64,000 nucleotides of DNA from NCBI GenBank assembly GCA_963777755.1, contig CAVZSC010000035.1, forward strand, positions 124,001 to 188,000, in the 5' to 3' direction. Shown piece after piece: positions 60,540 through 64,000 of the stretch. The stretch is from DATFWC01 sp963777755 (GTDB taxonomy: Bacteria > Pseudomonadota > Alphaproteobacteria > Rhizobiales > Xanthobacteraceae). Under the pieces are notes generated by a model. It was not told the DNA's origin, made no database searches, and saw nothing but the letters and a program-made list of their open reading frames with translations. The stretch's first letter is position 1. Each line of letters begins with the position of its first letter. Made by a program: the position numbers and the translations under genes.

Positions 60540-62087
60540 TTACGCCGCGATCGCCGTGGCGCGCGGGCTCGCCGCGTGCTCCTTGAGCACGGTGTCCGAT
60601 GCGTCAACCTCGCGCAGCATGACGTCGTAGGTCCACAGGTCCGCGAGGTGTTGCAGCACATGCCTTGCGTCGGCCTCGTCGAGCAGGCCGCCGTTCAGCA
60701 CCGTGTGGCGCAGCAGCAGGCGGCGGTCGCCGGCGAGGTCGACGTCCACCACCTCGACGTTCGGGTCGATCCAGCCGACATCGTACTGGCGCGACAGCTC
60801 GCGGCGGATGCGCCGATAGCCGCGCTCGTCGTGGATCGCCTCGACCCGGATGCCGGCGCTCTCGGCGGGGTCGTCGTGCACGTGGAACATGCGCATCTGC
60901 CGCATGAGACGCGGGCTGAGGAACTGGCTGACGAAGCTCTCGTCGCGATAGTTGGCCCAGATCTCGCGCAGCACCGCCATGACGTCGCCGCGGCCGGCGA
61001 TGTCGGGAAACCACTCGCGATCTTCATCGTCGGGGCTGGCGACGATGCGCTCGATGTCCTGCATCATGGCGAAGCCGAGCGCATAGGGATTGAAGCCGGA
61101 GAAGCGCTTGTCGTCGAAAGGTGGCTGGAACACCACGTTGGTGTGCGACTGCAGGAACTCGAGGAAGTCGCCGTCGGAAATGCGCTCCTGCTCGTGCAGA
61201 CGGTTGATGATGCGATAATGCACGTAGGTGGCGGCGCCCTCGTTCATCACCTTGGTCTGCCGCTGCGGATAGAAGTACTGTGCGATGCGGCGCACGATGC
61301 GCAACAGCTCGCGCTGCCACGGTTTCAGGCGCGGCGCCGACTTCTCGAGGAAATAGAGGATGTTCTCCTGCGGTAGACCGAGCAGGGCGCGACGCCGGTC
61401 GATGCTGAGCTCGGACGCGCTCTTGCCCGGCACACCCGGCACCGTGCGCCACAGGTCGTTGAACACGCGCTCCGCGTGGGCGCGGCGCTCGCGCTCGCGC
61501 TTCTCCTCCTGGCGCAGGTCGAGCTTCTTGCGGCCGGGGTAACGGTGCACGCCGTGCGACATGAGCGCGTGCGCCGCATCGAGCGTGCGCTCGACCGCAA
61601 CGTGGCCGTGGCGCTCCTCGCACTGCGCGATATAGCTCTTGGCGAAGTTCAGGTAGTCAAGGATGCCCTCCGCGTCGGTCCACAGCTTGAACAGGTAGTT
61701 GTTCTTGAAGAAATGATTGTGGCCGAACGCCGCGTGCGCGATCACCAGCGTCTGCATGGTCGCGGTGTTTTCCTCCATCAGGTAGGAAATGCACGGCGAC
61801 GAGTTGATCACGATCTCGTAGGCGAGGCCCTGGAGCCCCTTGCGATAGAACGTCTCCTGATGCGCGAAATGCTTGCCGAACGACCAATGCTTGTAGAACA
61901 GCGGCATGCCGATCGAGGCATAGGCGTCGAGCATCTGCTCGGCGGTGATGACCTCGATCTGGTTCGGATAGACGTCGAGGCCGAGCTCGCCGAGCGCGAT
62001 CTCCTCGCACGCGTCGTGCACGCGCTGGAGCACGGAGAAATCCCAGTCTGCGCCCTGGTACAGACGCGAATGCGCGGTCGCGGTCAT
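60540..62087 (-). CDS. spoVR: SpoVR family protein
   Basis: 515 aa from the ATG at 62087 (ATGA overlap with the upstream gene). YPNQIEVITAEQMLDAYASI, GMPLFYKHWSFGKHF, YEIVINSSPCISYLMEENTA, AHAAFGHNHFFKNNYLF, MSHGVHRYPGRKKLD, ILYFLEKSAPRLKPWQREL, KVMNEGAATYVHYRI and GFNPYALGFAMMQDIE are the conserved blocks. Last member of the prkA-yeaH-spoVR(ycgB) operon. Known to be co-expressed with PrkA in stationary phase and nitrogen stress; biochemical role unknown. Confidence 0.95.
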   Translation of the reverse strand: MTATAHSRLYQGADWDFSVLQRVHDACEEIALGELGLDVYPNQIEVITAEQMLDAYASIGMPLFYKHWSFGKHFAHQETFYRKGLQGLAYEIVINSSPCISYLMEENTATMQTLVIAHAAFGHNHFFKNNYLFKLWTDAEGILDYLNFAKSYIAQCEERHGHVAVERTLDAAHALMSHGVHRYPGRKKLDLRQEEKRERERRAHAERVFNDLWRTVPGVPGKSASELSIDRRRALLGLPQENILYFLEKSAPRLKPWQRELLRIVRRIAQYFYPQRQTKVMNEGAATYVHYRIINRLHEQERISDGDFLEFLQSHTNVVFQPPFDDKRFSGFNPYALGFAMMQDIERIVASPDDEDREWFPDIAGRGDVMAVLREIWANYRDESFVSQFLSPRLMRQMRMFHVHDDPAESAGIRVEAIHDERGYRRIRRELSRQYDVGWIDPNVEVVDVDLAGDRRLLLRHTVLNGGLLDEADARHVLQHLADLWTYDVMLREVDASDTVLKEHAASPRATAIAA

Positions 62088-63355
62088 GGAGTGGCTTTCT
62101 CCGGTCCGCGGCGACGCTGGAACAGCTCGTGGAACACCGGAAAAATCTCGCTGCGGTTGCTCACCTTGCGCATGGAGAGCGGCGCCCCGGCGGCGCGCAG
62201 GCGCTCGTACAGGGTCCACAGCGGCGAATCCGGCATCGCACCGGATTGCCCGGACTCGCCGACCTCGAGATAGGCGAAATACTGGCTGACCGGCAGGATC
62301 GCGTGCTCGAGCAGCCGTCCGGTCGTTTCCCCGTCGGCATGGGAGTTGTCGCCGTCCGAGGCCTGCGCCGCATAGATGTTCCAGTCGGCCGGCCGATAGC
62401 GCGCGCGGACGATGTCGCGCATCACCTCGAGCGCGCTCGACACCAGCGTGCCGCCCGACGCCGGGCTGCGGAAGAACGTCTCCTCGTCGACCTCCTCGGC
62501 GCGGTCGGTATGGCGGATGAACACGATCTCGACGTGGCGATAGCGCCGCGTCAGGAACACGTAGAGCAGCATGTAGAAGCGCTTGGCGAGATCCTTCATG
62601 TGCTCCGACATGGAGCCGGATACGTCCATCAGGCAGAACATCACCGCCTGGGCCACCGGCTTCGGCTCGCTCTCGAAGCGGCGATAGCGGATGTCGACCG
62701 GATCGATATAGGGGATGCGCCGGATCCTCGCCTTGAGCACGTCGATCTCCGCCGTCAACGCTGCGCGGCGCTCGTCGTCGCACTCGTCGAGCTCGGCTTC
62801 GAGCGCCGCGATCGTCTCCGGCCGCGGTCGCCGCAACGCAATCCGCCGCGCCATGGCGAGCCGCATGGTGCGCCCGACCGAGATATTCGCGGGCGAGCCG
62901 GACACCGAGTAGCCGGCTCGCCGAATGGCCTCATGCTCGGCCTCGGCGAGCCGCCGCTTGGCGAGGTCGGGCAACTCGAGATCGTCGAGGAACACGTCGA
63001 GGAATTCCTCGCGCGTCAGGACGAAGCGGAACGCGTCCTCGCCCTCCCCCTCGCCGGCCTGCCGCGGCCTGCCGCCGGCCTCGCGCGAGCGGGGGATCAT
63101 GTCGCCTTCGACGAATTTCTTGTTGCCGGGCAGCACCTGATTGCCGAGGCCGCCGCCGCCGCGATGCAACGACGGTTCGCCCAGCCCGTCGAGCGGAATG
63201 CTGACTTCTCCGCCCTCCATGACGTCGCGGATGTCGCGGCTCTGCGAGGAATGCTTCACCGCGCGCTGCACCAGCGCCTTGGCGCGGCGCAGGAAGCGCT
63301 GCCGGTTCTCGAGACTCTTGCTCCCCGGGTTCAGACGCCGATCGACGATGTGCAT
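62084..63355 (-). CDS. yeaH: DUF444 (YeaH/YhbH) VWA-domain protein
   Basis: 423 aa from the ATG at 63355. N-terminal MHIVDRRLNPGSKSLENRQR, Gly-rich middle (LHRGGGGLGNQVLPGNKKF), and a C-terminal von Willebrand A domain with MIDAS residues in FCLMDVSGSMSEHMKDLAK, then VEIVFIRHTDRAEEVDEETF and SGGTLVSSALEVM. Middle gene of the prkA-yeaH-spoVR operon. Confidence 0.95.
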   Translation of the reverse strand: MHIVDRRLNPGSKSLENRQRFLRRAKALVQRAVKHSSQSRDIRDVMEGGEVSIPLDGLGEPSLHRGGGGLGNQVLPGNKKFVEGDMIPRSREAGGRPRQAGEGEGEDAFRFVLTREEFLDVFLDDLELPDLAKRRLAEAEHEAIRRAGYSVSGSPANISVGRTMRLAMARRIALRRPRPETIAALEAELDECDDERRAALTAEIDVLKARIRRIPYIDPVDIRYRRFESEPKPVAQAVMFCLMDVSGSMSEHMKDLAKRFYMLLYVFLTRRYRHVEIVFIRHTDRAEEVDEETFFRSPASGGTLVSSALEVMRDIVRARYRPADWNIYAAQASDGDNSHADGETTGRLLEHAILPVSQYFAYLEVGESGQSGAMPDSPLWTLYERLRAAGAPLSMRKVSNRSEIFPVFHELFQRRRGPEKATP

Positions 63356-63375
63356 GGCCGTTTTCGCGAGCCGGC

Positions 63376-64000
63376 TCAGCCGGCCTGCTTCACCCGCATA
63401 TACCATTCGACCAGGCGGCGGACCTGCCGCTCGGTATAGCCGCGGGCCACCATGCGCCGGACGAACTCTCCATGTTTCTTTTCGCTCTCCCCGTCCTTCT
63501 TCGAGCCGAAGGAAATGACCGGCAGCAGGTCCTCGACCTGGGAGAACATCCGCTTCTCGATCACCTCGCGGATCTTCTCGTAGCTGGTCCAGGACGGGTT
63601 TTTGCCGCTGTTGTGCGCCCGCGACCGCAGCGAGAACTTGACGATCTCGTTGCGGAAGTCCTTCGGATTGGCGATGCCCGCCGGCTTCTCGATCTTCGTG
63701 AGCTCCTGATTGAGCAGCTCGCGGTCGAGCAGCTGGCCGGTGTCCGGATCCTTGAAGTCCTGGTCTTCGATCCACGCGTCGGCATAGTCGACGTAGCGGT
63801 CGAACAGGTTCTGCCCGTAGTCCGCGTAGGATTCCAGGTAGGCCTTCTGGATCTCGTGGCCGATGAACTCCGCGTAGCGCGGGACGAGCTCGGCCTTGAT
63901 GAACTCGAGATAGCGTTTCTCGGTCTCGTCGGCCAGCTGCTCGCGGCGAATGGCCTGCTCGAGCACGTACATGAGGTGGACCGGGTCAGCGCCGACCTCC
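63376..64000 (-). CDS. prkA: PrkA serine protein kinase, C-terminal part (runs off window)
   Basis: About 208 residues are visible. The frame continues upstream past base 64000, so the ATG at 63972 is internal (GADPVHLMYVLEQAIRR is a conserved PrkA block). Visible: YLEFIKAELVPRYAEFIGHE, QNLFDRYVDYADAWIEDQDF, RNEIVKFSLRSRAHNSGKNP and RRMVARGYTERQVRRLVEWY. The AAA and kinase portions lie outside. 20 bp upstream of yeaH. Confidence 0.95.
   Translation of the reverse strand, partial: EVGADPVHLMYVLEQAIRREQLADETEKRYLEFIKAELVPRYAEFIGHEIQKAYLESYADYGQNLFDRYVDYADAWIEDQDFKDPDTGQLLDRELLNQELTKIEKPAGIANPKDFRNEIVKFSLRSRAHNSGKNPSWTSYEKIREVIEKRMFSQVEDLLPVISFGSKKDGESEKKHGEFVRRMVARGYTERQVRRLVEWYMRVKQAG

Overview
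The window looks like the chromosome of a high-GC alphaproteobacterium of the Hyphomicrobiales (Bradyrhizobium, Rhodoplanes or Pseudolabrys type). The reasons are the GC-rich coding bias, the many paralogous periplasmic binding proteins with a twin-arginine-like start and a common C-terminus, the TctC-type binding proteins, and the palindromic intergenic repeats with CCTCAGGATGA cores. This assignment is inferred from gene content; no marker gene was compared.

Region by region. 1-5 kb: tRNA-Leu(UAA), a secreted His-rich protein, a cupin, Gpt phosphoribosyltransferase, an intradiol dioxygenase and a hybrid histidine kinase. 5-8 kb: a decayed tartrate locus. An intact ttuC-like dehydrogenase lies between a 3' scrap of a ttuD-like glycerate kinase and a 3' scrap of an MFS transporter, and the MFS scrap is fused head to head with half of a GntR regulator. 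8.1-25.1 kb: the main feature, a tandem array of 14 full-length-sized ABC_sub_bind (COG2984-type) solute-binding protein genes, two of them frameshifted, plus at least eight fragments of the same family and no permease or ATPase. A fifteenth copy sits at 59.4 kb. Within runs each gene overlaps the next by ATGA or GTGA. The codons of the conserved RADEVIE tail contain the Shine-Dalgarno sequence for the next gene. Heads of runs share an upstream element, TTCAGAA-N-AATTCAGG.

25-36 kb: a CinA/MoaB-type protein, a three-subunit molybdenum hydroxylase (large subunit divergent from the FAD and FeS subunits), a pentahaem NrfA-type cytochrome, a feruloyl-CoA-synthetase-like enzyme, a small cytochrome c, a YVTN beta-propeller protein and an orphan TctC-type binding protein. 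36.5-47.9 kb: an iron-uptake block. A minus-strand operon reads exbB, exbD-tonB (one fused frame), a frameshifted secA paralogue, PepSY membrane protein, DUF2271, DUF4198 and apbE, several with overlapping start and stop codons. Divergent from it are a Fiu-like TonB-dependent receptor and a PiuC/YbiX oxygenase. The AT-rich intergenic region holds two 20-bp operator-like repeats 42 bp apart. The DUF2271 protein carries a DGLTSAT motif that resembles an ApbE flavinylation site.

48-59 kb: two more TctC-type binding proteins, a split TPP-dependent decarboxylase, a LysE exporter, a frameshifted LysR regulator, and an operon for a cyclic amide or ureide: NMT1-type ABC transporter, SDR, dihydroorotase-like amidohydrolase and an AtzD/barbiturase-family ring-opening amidohydrolase. 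60.5-64 kb: the stress operon prkA-yeaH-spoVR, with prkA running off the window.

The window holds 19 solute-binding-protein genes but only one complete ABC transporter. Several genes are broken by single- or two-base indels, so either pseudogenization or residual assembly error must be considered.
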